A program made the position numbers and the translations under genes. The notes beneath the pieces were generated by a model. The model was given only the letters and a program-made list of their open reading frames with translations. It was not told the DNA's origin and ran no database searches. This document shows, in pieces, positions 7,455 to 15,685 of a stretch of DNA of 40,714 nt (positions are counted from its first letter, which is position 1; each line of letters starts with the position of its first letter). This stretch comes from JBDSGC01 sp046594105 (GTDB lineage: Bacteria > Acidobacteriota > Thermoanaerobaculia > Gp7-AA8): positions 1-40,714 of the forward strand of contig JBKJQB010000019.1 in assembly GCA_046594105.1 (NCBI GenBank), given 5' to 3'.

Positions 7455-9545
7455 TCAGAGTCGTCCGAACTTCAGGATCTTCCACTGGCCGTTTTGTTTC
7501 TCCAGCTGATAGACGAGCCTCTGGGTGACTGGCGGGACATTTCTGTCCAGGGTGTCGGTCCTGTTCACCACGATCCGGGCCCGATTGGAGTCTTCGATCT
7601 CGATGGAGTCGATTGCGATGTCGACGGTAGTGGAAGCGCTGCGGCGGATGGCCTCGCCGAACTTGTCGCTGTAGGGAAGGTAGGTCCGCGCAAAAAACGA
7701 GCTGTCGTGGTTCTGGTAGGCGTTGCCCATGCTGTGGATGAAGGCCGTGATCTCGCCCCTGAGGTTCGCTGTCGCGGTGCGCTCGAGCGGCTGGGGCGTG
7801 GGAGCTGGTGCAGGCGATGGTGAGGGAGCGGCAGGTGACGGAACTTCCGTGGCGGGATGTACCGACGTAGGAGTGGGCGGTAGATGGATCGGAGCGGCTC
7901 GAGGCGTCGCGGCGATGGGAGATTTGCCTCGGGAAACGGGCGGAGTCAGCGGAGGTGCCGGACGCGCGCGACCGGAACGGGGACTCTTCTCGATCACCTG
8001 ATAGCAGTCGGCCAGAATCCTGGCTCCTTCACTGCGGACCGCTTGGTCATCACCTTTGTCCGCCAGTGTCCCCAACTGCTCGATGCGTTGATTGAGCTCG
8101 GCCATGCTCGATTCGGAGAGCAGGACGCCTCCGGCGCGTGCTTCGTTGACCTTGGCGTCGAGCTTCCGGGTCAGCTGCATGAGGTCGCGGTTCGCTCGCG
8201 CCACGCGCTGGTCGATGGGCGTGACCGCCATGGTGCCGGCGCTTGCGGGTGCGGGTGCGGGAGCAGTCCGTGCAATCAGCGGGGTGGGTTCGCCTCCACG
8301 GCGTTGGGTCACGACGGTGACGGCAGTAACCGCCGCGACGATCGCGGCGATGGAGAGCCCGATGGTCACCGGCTTTCGCGAGGGAGCCGCTGGACCCGAC
8401 ACCAGCGGCGTGACCAACGTAGGGTCTGCGTCCAGACGGGGGATGGCAGACTCAGTGGCAGGCGATGGGGAGGAGTCTCGGATCGGTCCGGTCGGGACGA
8501 ACTGCGTGGCGGCGTCTCCGCTGTCGGCTGAGGAACCGGTGAAGACCGCTGTGGGATCGTCCGGGCTGGAACTCTGCCGCTGGCTGGTAACGGCCTCCGC
8601 AACGCGCGTTCGCGAGCCACTGGAAGAGGTCGCGTCCCTTCGCGGCCGCGAGGGCGCATTTCGCTCCGCATCGAGGAACCGCGCAGCCCGCTCGGGGCTG
8701 TTGATGAATTGCTGAACGGCAGGCAGCCTCACGGTGTCTGCCAGCGCGTCCGAAAAATCAAGCACGGAAACAAAACGCTCACTGGCCTCCCGGGCCATGC
8801 ATTTGGCGATGACGGCGTCGAGCTCCGGGGGAAGCTCGGCGACCGTGGACACCGGCGGGGGGGCCACCGACATGATCTTGAACATGATCTCCGGCGGCGA
8901 GGTCCCCGGGAACGCTCGCTGCGATGTGAGCAGCTCGTAGGTGATCGCTCCCAGCGCGAAGATGTCGTCGCTCGCGCCGGTTTCTCCCTGGAGCCGCTCG
9001 GGGGACATGTAGGCGATGGTGCCGCTGATGAAGCCGGTCGCAGTCAATTGGGTGTCGTCGAAACGCGCCAGGCCGAAATCCAGAATCTTCGCCGTTCCGT
9101 CTGTGGTGATGCGTACGTTGGCCGGCTTCATGTCGCGGTGCGTAACGCCCCGCTCGTGAGCGAAGGCCAGGCCCTGACAGATCTGAAGAATGATGTCGAT
9201 CCTGGTCCCGAACGCCAGTGGTTGTTCCTGTTCGATGACGTGCTTGAGATCGATGCCTTCGGCGTACTCCATGACGATGTACGACAGGTCACCCTCACGG
9301 CCGAAATCGAACACCGTGACGATATTCGGATGATGCAGCCGGCCGGCCGAGCGAGCCTCCATCAACAGCCGTTCGACCTGGCTCTCGGCAACCCCCTCGG
9401 AGTGGGCGGAAATCATCTTCACCGCGACGATGCGGTCGATGACCGTGTCCCGCGCCTTGTAGACCACTCCCATCCCGCCCCGGCCCAGCACCGAGAGAAT
9501 CTCGTACTTGCCGATGCGCTCGGGGTGGTTGGTGATCGTGGGCAT
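7455..9545 (-). CDS. PknB-type membrane Ser/Thr protein kinase with NTF2-like extracytoplasmic domain
   Basis: The 696-residue protein has an N-terminal kinase domain (about 13-270): glycine loop GRGGMG at 21-26, ATP lysine K43 in VAVKM, catalytic HRDMKPANV at 136-144, DFGLA at 156-160 and SPE at 181-183. All key residues are intact. A low-complexity Ser/Pro-rich linker follows, then one membrane helix (about 393-413), then a coiled region (about 440-520) and a Pro/Ala-rich spacer. The last 100 residues, from about 595 to 696, resemble an NTF2/DUF4440-type fold, ending in YQLEKQNGQWKILKFGRL. With a single helix the tail should lie outside the cytoplasm, where it may sense a ligand. TAGAAT at 9554-9559 lies 8 nt before the ATG, which suggests a leaderless message. 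Confidence 0.92.
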   Translation of the reverse strand: MPTITNHPERIGKYEILSVLGRGGMGVVYKARDTVIDRIVAVKMISAHSEGVAESQVERLLMEARSAGRLHHPNIVTVFDFGREGDLSYIVMEYAEGIDLKHVIEQEQPLAFGTRIDIILQICQGLAFAHERGVTHRDMKPANVRITTDGTAKILDFGLARFDDTQLTATGFISGTIAYMSPERLQGETGASDDIFALGAITYELLTSQRAFPGTSPPEIMFKIMSVAPPPVSTVAELPPELDAVIAKCMAREASERFVSVLDFSDALADTVRLPAVQQFINSPERAARFLDAERNAPSRPRRDATSSSGSRTRVAEAVTSQRQSSSPDDPTAVFTGSSADSGDAATQFVPTGPIRDSSPSPATESAIPRLDADPTLVTPLVSGPAAPSRKPVTIGLSIAAIVAAVTAVTVVTQRRGGEPTPLIARTAPAPAPASAGTMAVTPIDQRVARANRDLMQLTRKLDAKVNEARAGGVLLSESSMAELNQRIEQLGTLADKGDDQAVRSEGARILADCYQVIEKSPRSGRARPAPPLTPPVSRGKSPIAATPRAAPIHLPPTPTSVHPATEVPSPAAPSPSPAPAPTPQPLERTATANLRGEITAFIHSMGNAYQNHDSSFFARTYLPYSDKFGEAIRRSASTTVDIAIDSIEIEDSNRARIVVNRTDTLDRNVPPVTQRLVYQLEKQNGQWKILKFGRL

Positions 9546-9553
9546 CGCCTGAC

Positions 9554-9559
9554 ATTCTA
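9554..9559 (-). promoter_or_regulatory. -10 box TAGAAT for the Ser/Thr kinase
   Basis: TAGAAT on the minus strand is separated from the ATG at 9545 by 8 nt. No Shine-Dalgarno sequence lies in between, consistent with a leaderless start. Confidence 0.5.
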
Positions 9560-9593
9560 AACCCCCAGGCCCTCCGTTCAGCCTTGGAGGGCG

Positions 9594-10922
9594 CTACGGC
9601 GTCGCCGCACGCTCCGCACGCTGCCGTTCCAGCCACATGCGGCCGAAGTAGAAGAGCGAGCCGGCGGCGATCACGTAGAGGCCGCCCACCCGCAGGCCTT
9701 TCTGTGGCGAGAGAACGATGTAGCCCCACAGCCCCAGGGCGATGATCGCCGGGAGGGGATAGAGCCACATGCGGAAGGGGCGGCGGCGGCCGGGATCTCG
9801 CTGCCTGAGGATCACCGCGCCGACGATCTGTGCCATGAACGGGATGATGGCGCGGATGGAGAGGATGGCCTGCAGAACGTGCTTGAGATCGAGGGAGCAG
9901 AAGAGCGCCGCGATCCCTCCCAGAAAAAGGATCGACACGATGGGGTAAGAACCGGTGGAGTGCAGTTTCGAGAAGATCCGGAAGAAATTTCCGTCGCGGG
10001 CCGCCGCGTAGAGAATGCGGGAGTAGCCCAGCATCAGCGAGAAGATCGAAGCGAATGCGGTCCACAGGATCAGGATGGAGATCCATTGCGCGGCCCGTTT
10101 GCCCAGCAGCAGGGCGAGGTAGTCGGCCACGATCGACGGCGAGGTCATGGCCTGCTTCATCGGCAGCACCGAAATCAGGCAGGCGTTCATCACCAGGTAG
10201 ATCGCGCCGATGGCCAGGATGGAGATGACGATGACGCGCGGAATGGTCTTCTGCGGCTCGCGGACTTCGTCGCCGATGTAGCAGATGTTGTAGTAGCCGA
10301 GATAGTCGTAGACGGCGTAGATCAGGGCGACGCCCAGGCCGCTGTATCCGAGGCCGTTGTCCAGGCGGGGCGCACGCCAGAAGGCGAAGGCGTCGAGGCG
10401 GAGGTGGGGGAGGCCGGCGCCGATGACGATGGCCAGCGTGGCCAGCACGCCGATCCACAGCAGGATGGAGAACTTGCCGATGGCCTCGATGCGTCGCAGC
10501 AGCAGGACGGTGGTGATCAGGCAGACGATGGTGGCGGTGACCGCCGGGTACAGCGCGGAGGAAGGCATCACCACCTGCAGGTAGTGGGCGAAACCGATGC
10601 AGCCGGAGGCCATCGACAGCGGCGCAGAGAAAAGGATCTGGAAGAGAAACAGAAACGAGATCAGGCGCCCCGCCGGACCGTAGGCTTCCCGGAGAAACAC
10701 ATACGAGCCGCCCGATGCCGGCATCTCGGCGGAGAGCTCGGCGGTGACCAGACCGTCGCTGATGGCCAGGAGTCCGCCGAGGATCCAGGCCAGCATTCCG
10801 CGGCCACCGCCCATCGCAGCGAGGATCAGAGGGATGGTGATGAAGGGCCCGATCCCCACCATGTCGATCATGTTGAGGGCGATCCCGCGCCAGAGTCCAA
10901 TGTCGCGCCGCAGCTCGGCCAT
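9594..10922 (-). CDS. APC superfamily amino acid permease
   Basis: The 442-residue product has about 12 membrane segments and opens with the APC signature: GLWRGIALNMIDMVGIGPF, where the unwound GIGPF turn in helix 1 contacts substrate, followed by SAEMPASGGSYVFLREAYG. Length and topology fit amino acid/polyamine permeases of the basic or LAT-like type. The substrate is not predictable. It is the last minus-strand gene before the second copy of the large repeat and lies 48 nt downstream of the kinase start. TACACT at 10932-10937 stands 9 nt before the ATG and no Shine-Dalgarno sequence is seen. Confidence 0.9.
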   Translation of the reverse strand: MAELRRDIGLWRGIALNMIDMVGIGPFITIPLILAAMGGGRGMLAWILGGLLAISDGLVTAELSAEMPASGGSYVFLREAYGPAGRLISFLFLFQILFSAPLSMASGCIGFAHYLQVVMPSSALYPAVTATIVCLITTVLLLRRIEAIGKFSILLWIGVLATLAIVIGAGLPHLRLDAFAFWRAPRLDNGLGYSGLGVALIYAVYDYLGYYNICYIGDEVREPQKTIPRVIVISILAIGAIYLVMNACLISVLPMKQAMTSPSIVADYLALLLGKRAAQWISILILWTAFASIFSLMLGYSRILYAAARDGNFFRIFSKLHSTGSYPIVSILFLGGIAALFCSLDLKHVLQAILSIRAIIPFMAQIVGAVILRQRDPGRRRPFRMWLYPLPAIIALGLWGYIVLSPQKGLRVGGLYVIAAGSLFYFGRMWLERQRAERAATP

Positions 10923-10931
10923 GCGCGGGGG

Positions 10932-10937
10932 AGTGTA
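10932..10937 (-). promoter_or_regulatory. -10 box TACACT for the APC permease
   Basis: TACACT lies on the minus strand, 9 nt before the ATG at 10922. The following bases are C-rich, with no ribosome-binding sequence. Confidence 0.4.
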
Positions 10938-10950
10938 GCGGAAGGGTTAC

Positions 10951-11190
10951 GGGAAATTAGAAACCAGAAACCAGAAAGCAGATCCGTCGCGTCGTCATCC
11001 TGAGTGGCGTGGGTGGCGGGCGGGAAGCGAAGGATCTGCAATCACGAGAGCTTCGCCTGGGACAGTTTCGTGATTGCAGATCCTTCGCCGTCTGCGCGGC
11101 TCAGGATGACGGGAGGAAGATCTTCGCGACTTCGGACTGCTTACTGCTAGTTTCTAGTTTCTGGTTTCTGGTTTCTGGTTTCTATTCTGC
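10951..11190. repeat. Dispersed ~240-bp palindromic repeat, copy B (inverted relative to copy A)
   Basis: The copy is bounded by AGAAACCAGAAACCAGAAAG on the left and by several TTTCTGG units on the right. Its core (about 11000-11110, GTCATCCTGAG to CTCAGGATGAC) is the reverse complement of copy A at 2047-2164. It lies between the APC permease and the M13 peptidase genes. About 30 bases downstream, CACCGAGCGGTG at 11226-11237 is a small palindrome of unknown meaning before the peptidase start. Confidence 0.85.
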
Positions 11191-11287
11191 TTCCCCCCCG
11201 CGCGTTTGCCACCGATCGTTCACGTCACCGAGCGGTGAACTTGGTAGCATCGCCCGTTTGATTCCACATCGTTTCTGGAGGATGCCC

Positions 11288-13393
11288 ATGCGTCGTTTCA
11301 CCGCCCTCGCTGCCGGCTCGCTGATCGCCCTGTCACTGGGCTGTTCCACTTTGAACAATTCAGCCGCTGCAACCGGCGCGCTGAGCTCGGCCCCCGCTCC
11401 GCAGGCGGCTGCCATGGCTCCCAGGCCGCTCTTCGGCGCCCACGGCTTCGATGTCACCGGCATGGATACCACCGTCAAGCCGTGCGACGACTTCTACCGT
11501 TTTGCCGTCGGCAAGTGGCGGGACACCCATCCGCTGCCGGCGGAGTATTCGCGCTTCGGTCGTTTTGAAGAGTTGGCCGAACGGAATCGCCAGTCGTTGC
11601 GCGCAATTCTGGAACAGGATGCGGCGATGACGAACGCTGCGCCGGGAAGCGCAGAACAGAAGCTGGGCGACTATTACAACTCGTGCATGAACGAGTCGCT
11701 GATCGAAAGCGCCGGGCTGTCTCCCATCCAGCCCATGCTGGCATCGATCGACGCCGTGACCGACCGCACCTCGCTGGTGCGCACGCTCACCGCACTGCAG
11801 GCTCGCGGCTATTCACCGGCATTTCGCCTGGGCGGGCAGAACGACTTCAAGAACAGCAAAATGATCATCGCCAGCCTGGGAACGGGATCGATCGGTCTGC
11901 CCGATCGGGACTACTACCTCCGCGACGATGCTCGCTTCTCCACCATTCGCACCCAGTACGTCGACCACGTTACGAAGATGCTGGCATTGGCGGGGGAGGG
12001 TCCTGCCGATGCCGCCGCCGATGCCCAGCGGGTCATCGCTCTGGAGACCAAGCTGGCCACGGCCATGCTCCCTCGTGTGGAGCAGCGGAACCCCGACAAC
12101 GTCTACCACATCACGCCGGTGAGCGAACTCAGCTCCCTGGCCCCAGCCATCGACTGGAACGCCTGGCTGGCCACCCTGAACGTCAGCCAGCAGAGCGTGA
12201 ACGTCACGCAGCCGGCGTACCTGAAAGTTGTCAGCGGACTGCTCAGCGACACACCGCTGCAGGACTGGAAGGCATACCTGCGCTGGGATGTGCTGAAGTC
12301 TGCGGCCCCCACTCTGACGCGCGCGCTGAGTGAGGAAGAGTTCCACTTCAACGGGAAGATCCTTTCCGGTCAGCAGCAGCAGCCGGAACGCTGGAAACGT
12401 TGCGTCCGCGCCGTCGACGGGAACCTCGGTCAGATTCTGGGCCAGGAGTACGTCAAGCGCACCTTCACTCCGGAAGCGAAAGCAAAGATGAACGCGCTGA
12501 TCGACAACCTGGTCTCCGCGCTGCGGGAAGACATCCCCACGCTGAGCTGGATGGGCCCGGAGACGAAACAGGCCGCCATGGCCAAGCTCGACGCCTTCGC
12601 CCGGCGCATCGGCTATCCCGACAAGTGGATCGATTACACGGCGCTTTCGGTCGATCGCAACATGTTCGCGGTCAACGCCATGGCCGCCCGGCAGTTTTCC
12701 TATCGCCGCAACCTCAATCGCATCGGAAAGCCGGACGATCCCGCCGAGTGGGGTGGCTTCACGCCACCCACCGTGAACGCGAGCTACAGCCCGTCGCAGA
12801 ACAACATCACCTTCCCCGCCGGCATCCTCCAGCCGCCGTTCTACGATCCCAACGCGGATGACGCCTACAACTACGGTGGCATCGGCACGGTGATCGGACA
12901 CGAGATGACTCACGGCTTCGACGACCAGGGGGCGAAGTTCGACGCGCAGGGGAACCTGCGCAACTGGTTCACCGAGGCCGATCTGGCGAATTTCCAGAAG
13001 AAGACCGACTGCATCGGAACGGAGTACAGCGAGTTCAACGTGGCTCCGGGGATCAACATCAAGGGCAAGCTGGTGACCGGGGAAGCGACGGCCGACCTTG
13101 GCGGCGCAACTCTGGCGCTGCGCGCCTACCAGAAATCGTTGGCGGGCAAACGCCCCGAGACTCTCGATGGCTTCACGCCGGAGCAGCGTTTCTTCCTCGG
13201 ATTCGCCCAGGTGTGGGGCGAGAACATGGCGGCGGAGGAAGCGACCCGTCGCGCTCTGACCGATCCGCACGCGCAGGGACCGTTCCGCGTCAACGGTACT
13301 GTTGCCAATATGCCTTCATTCCAGAAGGCGTTCGGCTGCAAGGAAAACGCGCCGATGGTTCGCGAGGCCTCGAAACGCTGCGCGATCTGGTAA
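11288..13393 (+). CDS. M13 family zinc metallopeptidase (neprilysin/PepO-like) lipoprotein
   Basis: The 701-residue protein begins MRRFTALAAGSLIALSLGCS, a lipoprotein signal with Cys19. Mature M13 features follow: GMDTTVKPCDDFYRFAVGKW near the N-terminus, NNITFPAGILQPPFYDP before the active site, zinc motif HEMTH at 538-542 and the third ligand E599 in GEATADLGG. The family cleaves oligopeptides in the periplasm or at the cell surface, and the length is normal. GGAGG at 11277-11281 sets the start at the ATG of 11288; the ATG at 11282 would leave no spacing. It stands alone and is followed by a strong terminator. Confidence 0.95.
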   Translation: MRRFTALAAGSLIALSLGCSTLNNSAAATGALSSAPAPQAAAMAPRPLFGAHGFDVTGMDTTVKPCDDFYRFAVGKWRDTHPLPAEYSRFGRFEELAERNRQSLRAILEQDAAMTNAAPGSAEQKLGDYYNSCMNESLIESAGLSPIQPMLASIDAVTDRTSLVRTLTALQARGYSPAFRLGGQNDFKNSKMIIASLGTGSIGLPDRDYYLRDDARFSTIRTQYVDHVTKMLALAGEGPADAAADAQRVIALETKLATAMLPRVEQRNPDNVYHITPVSELSSLAPAIDWNAWLATLNVSQQSVNVTQPAYLKVVSGLLSDTPLQDWKAYLRWDVLKSAAPTLTRALSEEEFHFNGKILSGQQQQPERWKRCVRAVDGNLGQILGQEYVKRTFTPEAKAKMNALIDNLVSALREDIPTLSWMGPETKQAAMAKLDAFARRIGYPDKWIDYTALSVDRNMFAVNAMAARQFSYRRNLNRIGKPDDPAEWGGFTPPTVNASYSPSQNNITFPAGILQPPFYDPNADDAYNYGGIGTVIGHEMTHGFDDQGAKFDAQGNLRNWFTEADLANFQKKTDCIGTEYSEFNVAPGINIKGKLVTGEATADLGGATLALRAYQKSLAGKRPETLDGFTPEQRFFLGFAQVWGENMAAEEATRRALTDPHAQGPFRVNGTVANMPSFQKAFGCKENAPMVREASKRCAIW

Positions 13394-13419
13394 TCAGACT
13401 CCTCTGGCAGGATGATTCC

Positions 13420-13445
13420 AAAGGCCGCCCTCGGGCGGCCTTTTT
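13420..13445 (+). terminator. Intrinsic terminator after the M13 peptidase gene
   Basis: AAAGGCCGCCC and GGGCGGCC form a GC-rich hairpin with a tight loop, followed directly by five T at 13441-13445. It lies 27 nt after the stop codon. Confidence 0.9.
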
Positions 13446-13446
13446 G

Positions 13447-13522
13447 TAGCGCCGGCATCCCGCCTGCGGGAGCTCGCCGAAGAGGGCCGGCTGGAAGCCG
13501 GCGGACCGGCCGGCAAGGATGA
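13447..13522. repeat. GTAGCGCCGGCATC repeat, copy 1
   Basis: Reverse-complemented, this stretch reads CATCCTTGCCGGCCG, then CGGCTTCCAGCCGGC, then GGCGAG and GATGCCGGCGCTAC. The same blocks in the same order occur at 31564-31680 on the plus strand. No gene is present; the rest of the gap to 13585 shows nothing I recognise. Confidence 0.7.
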
Positions 13523-13585
13523 TGGCGCTCCGTTCGCTCCGCTCAGAAGAACCACGAAGCGCACGTTCATCCGACGGCCTTCGCA

Positions 13586-13933
13586 CTATCGTTTCGCCGC
13601 TTCGCTGCCGCCAGCGCGGAACTCCGCGGGATCGAGTTGCAGGTCGTCGCGCCGGGCGCGATCGCCCATCTCGCCGTGGTACACCTCGACGGCGCTGTCC
13701 CGGGTGAGATGGGAGTACACCGTGCCGGCAGGCTCCACGATCATGTTCGGCCCGTGATCGCAGAGATCGAGGCAGGAGACCGCGCAAATCCGCACCGTCG
13801 GCTTTCGTCCCAGCTTCTTGTTCATGTCCTTCAGCTCGGAGCGGATGTTTTCGCCGCATTCCTTGCCGCGATCGGAGCCATTGCAACGGGAGCCGATGCA
13901 CACCAGGAAGAGTTTATCGAAGGGATAGTGCAC
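13586..13933 (-). CDS. Thioredoxin-like [2Fe-2S] ferredoxin
   Basis: From the GTG at 13933 the product is 115 residues, MHYPFDKLFLVCIGSRCNGS onward, the usual size of thioredoxin-fold [2Fe-2S] ferredoxins. Cluster ligands are visible as CIGSRC near the N-terminus and CAVSCLDLCDHGPNM in the middle, the arrangement seen in the NuoE-like Aquifex-type ferredoxin. It carries electrons in the cytoplasm; its partner is not visible. Upstream in-frame ATGs exist (to 14083) but that extension runs through a palindromic repeat, so it is rejected. TACAAT at 13940-13945 lies 6 nt before the GTG, predicting a leaderless start. Confidence 0.85.
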   Translation of the reverse strand: MHYPFDKLFLVCIGSRCNGSDRGKECGENIRSELKDMNKKLGRKPTVRICAVSCLDLCDHGPNMIVEPAGTVYSHLTRDSAVEVYHGEMGDRARRDDLQLDPAEFRAGGSEAAKR

Positions 13934-13939
13934 CCGCGC

Positions 13940-13945
13940 ATTGTA
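13940..13945 (-). promoter_or_regulatory. -10 box TACAAT for the ferredoxin
   Basis: TACAAT lies on the minus strand, 6 nt before the GTG at 13933, with no ribosome-binding sequence between. A leaderless GTG start is predicted. Confidence 0.5.
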
Positions 13946-14006
13946 CGAGCTTGCAGGGAGCGTGGCCGATATCCGTGGCAGGATGTTGACGAGGTGAGAC
14001 CGGTGT

Positions 14007-14080
14007 GGCACAGACACTCTTGTCTGTGCCGGGAGATCTACCAGACTGGCAGAGGGAGGCACAGACGGGCGTGTCTGTGG
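14007..14080. repeat. Two short palindromes of the GGCACAGACA family
   Basis: GGCACAGACA and TGTCTGTGCC (14007-14030) form a 10-bp stem with a CTCT loop. CACAGAC and GTCTGTG (14059-14078) form a second, weaker hairpin 28 nt later. A degenerate relative is at 22267-22290. They fill the gap between the ferredoxin and the phosphohexomutase genes and lack a T run, so they are more likely mobile palindromes than terminators. Confidence 0.65.
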
Positions 14081-14105
14081 CACACCCGTCGTGCGGGATC
14101 GTCGC

Positions 14106-15509
14106 CTACGACGGCGCCACGAACTTGCGACCGGCGTCCAGCACCTTCTTGAGGTCTTTGGGGCTGCAGGCCTCGGCGTAGATACGGGCCACCGGTTCCG
14201 TCCCCGACAGCCGGAACAGCAGCCAGGTCTGGTCGTCGAAGATGAGTTTCACGCCGTCCGTGGTGTTGACGTTGCGCACGGCGCGGCCGTCCACCGACGT
14301 CGGCGGGTTCGCCAGCTTGTCCGCCAGCGACTCCTTGAGCTGTGGCGTGAGCTTCATGTCCACCCGTTTTGAGTAGTAGTAGCCGAACTCTTTGTAGAGC
14401 TCATCGACGAGCTGATTGAGCTTCTTGCCGGTGCGGGCCACCATCTCCGCCACCAGCAGGCAGGCCAGGATCCCGTCTTTCTCCGGCAGGTGGCGGTGCA
14501 TCGACATGCCGGCGCTCTCTTCGCCACCGAGCGCGATCTTGTCCGCCAGGATCAGTTCTCCGATGTACTTGAAGCCGACCGGCGTTTCGTACAGCGGTAC
14601 GTCGAGCTTCCTGGCGATGGAGTCCATGAGGTGTGTGGTGGCCACCGAGCGGGCCAGACCGCCGGGGATGTTGCGATGGCGTTTCAGGTAGACCGCCAGC
14701 AGGGCGATGATCACGTTGGGGGAGACGAAGCGATTGCGATCGTCGATGATGCCGAAGCGGTCCGCGTCGCCGTCGGTGGACAGCCCGAGGTCGAACTTGT
14801 TCTCGGTCACCAGCTTGCGGAGGTCGCCGAGGTTCTTCTCGCTGCATTCGGGGGAGAAGCCGCCGAAGTAGGGGTCGCGGTAGTTGTGGATGATCTTCAC
14901 TTCCACGCCGGCCTCGAGCAGGAAGTAGTCGAGGTAATCGCGCGAGGTGCCGTACAGGGAGTCGATGGCGATGCGCAGGCCGCTCTTGCGGATGACGTCG
15001 ACGTCGATCTTGTTGCGCAGCTCGGCCAGGTAGCGGTCTTTGGGATCGATGGTCTCGATCAGCTCGGTCTTCTCGTACACATCGAGCCGTTCGTTGGTCG
15101 ACTGCAGCGCATGGATCTCCCGCTCGATGCCCTGGGTGATCTCCGGCAGCGCCGGCGCGCCGTTGGCGGTGGAAAACTTCAGCCCGTTGTATTCAGGTGG
15201 GTTGTGGGAGGCGGTGAAATTGATGGCCCCCATGGCCTTCCGCCGGATGGTCTCGAACGAGGCGCAGGGAGTGGGCACGTCACGGGTGCACAGAAAGGCC
15301 TGGATATCGTTGAAGGCGAGGATGCGCGCGGCCTCGGAGGCGAATTTCTCCGAAAGGAACCGGGTGTCGTACGCCACGATCACGCCGCTGCCTTTGGCCT
15401 TTGCCTTCTTGAGGTAATTGGCAATGCCCTGGCTGGCGACCCGGACGTTTGCGAAGGTGAAGTCTTCGCCGATGATGCCGCGCCAGCCAGAGGTCCCGAA
15501 CTTGATCAT
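14106..15509 (-). CDS. Phosphoglucomutase/phosphomannomutase family enzyme
   Basis: The 467-residue protein has every signature of the alpha-D-phosphohexomutase family: phosphoserine loop TASHNPPEYNG with Ser101, metal loop DGDADRFG at 246-253, sugar-binding GGEESAG at 328-334 and phosphate-binding RLSGTEP at 433-439. It interconverts 1- and 6-phosphates of glucose, mannose or glucosamine in the cytoplasm. The short N-terminus MIKFGTSGWRGIIGEDF and the loop sequences suit the PGM/PMM group; GlmM cannot be excluded. GGGGAG before the ATG at 15509 fixes the start, so a longer upstream reading is not needed. It is transcribed away from the hybrid kinase. Confidence 0.92.
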   Translation of the reverse strand: MIKFGTSGWRGIIGEDFTFANVRVASQGIANYLKKAKAKGSGVIVAYDTRFLSEKFASEAARILAFNDIQAFLCTRDVPTPCASFETIRRKAMGAINFTASHNPPEYNGLKFSTANGAPALPEITQGIEREIHALQSTNERLDVYEKTELIETIDPKDRYLAELRNKIDVDVIRKSGLRIAIDSLYGTSRDYLDYFLLEAGVEVKIIHNYRDPYFGGFSPECSEKNLGDLRKLVTENKFDLGLSTDGDADRFGIIDDRNRFVSPNVIIALLAVYLKRHRNIPGGLARSVATTHLMDSIARKLDVPLYETPVGFKYIGELILADKIALGGEESAGMSMHRHLPEKDGILACLLVAEMVARTGKKLNQLVDELYKEFGYYYSKRVDMKLTPQLKESLADKLANPPTSVDGRAVRNVNTTDGVKLIFDDQTWLLFRLSGTEPVARIYAEACSPKDLKKVLDAGRKFVAPS

Positions 15510-15585
15510 TGATTCTCCCCCCGCTGCGGGGACGCAACGGTAGCATGGGTGCCACAGAGCTCTAGCGAGTAAAATGCCACGCGTT

Positions 15586-15607
15586 CCAGCGTTTCCGCGA
15601 ACGCTGG
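15586..15607. repeat. 8-bp inverted repeat in the divergent promoter region
   Basis: CCAGCGTT and AACGCTGG flank a 6-nt loop in the 176-bp gap between the phosphohexomutase and the hybrid kinase. It could be an operator for either gene. A TAAAAT at 15570-15575 is a possible -10 for the kinase, without a clear -35. Confidence 0.4.
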
Positions 15608-15685
15608 TTTCAGTCGATTCCGGAGGTCCATTGGTCACCCCCCACTGCACAGACTCGTTCGACCATCGCGGAAGGAGTGCGGGCA

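Noticed and set aside
10951..11190. An insertion sequence at the large repeat
   Set aside because: The ~240-bp element has no transposase gene; it could at most be a non-autonomous element.
14007..14080. A short CRISPR array
   Set aside because: There are only two palindromes of different quality, with no regular repeat-spacer spacing and no cas genes in the window.
13934..14083. Extension of the ferredoxin to an upstream ATG at 14083
   Set aside because: The extra residues are translated from a palindromic repeat, and a -10 box sits 6 nt before the GTG at 13933.
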